64,000 bases of DNA from positions 69,534,588 to 69,598,587 of the forward strand of contig OZ038383.1 of assembly GCA_964036045.1 (NCBI GenBank), in the 5' to 3' direction. The position numbers and the translations under genes are program-made. Shown in pieces: positions 63,439 to 64,000 of the stretch (its first letter is position 1; each line of letters starts with the position of its first letter). The DNA comes from Eutreptiella sp. 'Long Island Sound 2002' (taxonomy: Eukaryota > Euglenozoa > Euglenophyceae > Eutreptiales > Eutreptiaceae). The notes beneath the pieces are model-generated. The model was not told the origin of the DNA. It saw only the letters and a list, made by a program, of their open reading frames with translations, and ran no database searches.

Positions 63439-64000
63439 AACGTTACAATTCTGCGTGGCACATGTTTGGTACGTTCTTGTTACAAGACGCGGCGCTTGCT
63501 CCACTGTTAAAGGTGGAGCGCTTTGGTCAAATCCCACTGATGACGGTGGCGGTGCAACTTCTAAAGTTTTCACGCACGCATTCTTTAAGTGCTGGGCGTA
63601 TGGCGTATTCAGCAGTGTGTTTATTCCCGTGCTTTTCGCAACTACGTTTCGAGGGTATGCTACGCAACTTGAAACGTGACTGGTTCGTCAGTGTTCCTCA
63701 TTATCATCGTTTCTATGATGTACGGCGTCTTATACAAGTCATGCATCAGCAACCTGTGGAGACGGAAGCTCAGCTGCGCTTGCAAGCCATTTTGTCCTTG
63801 AGATTGTTTCCCTTGTTCCGAGGCGTTGATCTGGCGCGATCACGTAGGGATATCCAACGCGCTGCTCAGCCTTGGTTCATTTCTGCTAAGCGCAAAGGGA
63901 GGAGATACTATGCACGTTATCCTATTCACAATGTTACGCCACCGTCAATTCATCCGCAGCGCTGCTTAGCGCGTTATTTGGAGGCTACTGGTGATTACGA
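63240..64000 (+). CDS. Tyrosine recombinase of element E (partial, runs off the window)
   Basis: A frame different from the RT ORF, open from before 63240 to the window end. The N-terminal helices (IGKDTLKRYNSAWHMFGTFL) look like the SAM-like DNA-binding domain. The catalytic half begins LRLQAILSLRLFPLFRGVDL, with the first catalytic Arg in FRGVDLARS, and a candidate Lys in SAKRKGRRYYAR. The HxxR and Tyr lie beyond base 64000. No ATG is obvious, so the start is set only approximately; it may be expressed by frameshift or reinitiation from the RT ORF. In DIRS elements this enzyme inserts a circular intermediate without target duplication. Confidence 0.75.
   Translation, partial: MVEPIDETREVRSEHVGVPFANARRHGDTTTFRVDLGVCLREYYQLRGATNEEATLIINEIGKDTLKRYNSAWHMFGTFLLQDAALAPLLKVERFGQIPLMTVAVQLLKFSRTHSLSAGRMAYSAVCLFPCFSQLRFEGMLRNLKRDWFVSVPHYHRFYDVRRLIQVMHQQPVETEAQLRLQAILSLRLFPLFRGVDLARSRRDIQRAAQPWFISAKRKGRRYYARYPIHNVTPPSIHPQRCLARYLEATGDY

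Larger units (their letters stand above)
59987..64000 (+). mobile_element. Element E: DIRS-type tyrosine-recombinase retrotransposon (5' part)
   Basis: Three overlapping ORFs in three reading frames or registers: a Gag-like protein, RT-RNase H with the C-terminal domain typical of DIRS elements, and a tyrosine recombinase. No protease or integrase is present. This order defines the DIRS order. All frames in the window are intact. The left border is set by the sudden end of LTR homology at 59986. The right terminus is outside the window, so terminal repeats cannot be compared. Confidence 0.85.

Overview
This window is eukaryotic repetitive DNA made almost entirely of nested retrotransposons, with long stretches that carry no recognisable gene. 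There is no bacterial operon structure, no rRNA and no convincing host gene. Several things point to a large, transposon-rich eukaryotic genome: Ty3/gypsy elements with chromodomains, primer-binding sites that fit the 3' end of the eukaryotic initiator-Met tRNA, two non-LTR (LINE) families, a DIRS-type tyrosine-recombinase retrotransposon, a GC-rich satellite and a minisatellite. A green-lineage alga is my best guess from the mix of elements, but this is inference and the species cannot be read from the window.

Layout. 1-7083 (minus): element A, a decayed 5'-truncated Ty3/gypsy copy. 7084-10239: gene-poor, with an 11-bp minisatellite and simple repeats. 10240-21524 (plus): element B, a full-length relative of A with 0.79-kb LTRs, PBS, gag, pol, chromodomain, PPT and a 5-bp target duplication. 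21525-22751: second 11-bp array and unexplained sequence. 22752-23172: truncated LTR of the B family. 23173-34991 (minus): LINE F, broken by an 8.04-kb insertion (24472-32507) that has a 15-19 bp target duplication and holds a fragment of the A/B family plus a 14-unit satellite of about 419 bp per unit. 34992-42442: gene-poor, with one unrecognised 374-codon ORF and a chromovirus integrase fragment (element D). 42443-59986 (plus): element C, a second chromovirus family with LTRs over 2 kb and a 2.1-kb tandem duplication in pol; its 3' LTR is interrupted by a young LINE G (56150-59350, minus). 59987-64000 (plus): element E, a DIRS-like element with three intact overlapping ORFs, running off the window.

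How the parts work. Each LTR element encodes Gag (particle), protease, reverse transcriptase, RNase H and integrase, with a C-terminal chromodomain that in chromoviruses steers integration to marked chromatin. The LINEs encode endonuclease and/or reverse transcriptase for target-primed insertion. Element E encodes a Gag-like protein, RT/RNase H and a tyrosine recombinase instead of integrase. Most copies are dead; LINE G and the visible part of element E are the ones with intact reading frames.

The most unusual signals are: a conserved in-frame stop between gag and pol in A and B; an extra domain between protease and RT in A, B and C that resembles the domain after RNase H in E; HIDD in place of YxDD in the RT of A and B; a tRNA-like module inside the B LTRs; LTR ends that are AG...CT instead of TG...CA; and the large non-coding insertion inside LINE F.
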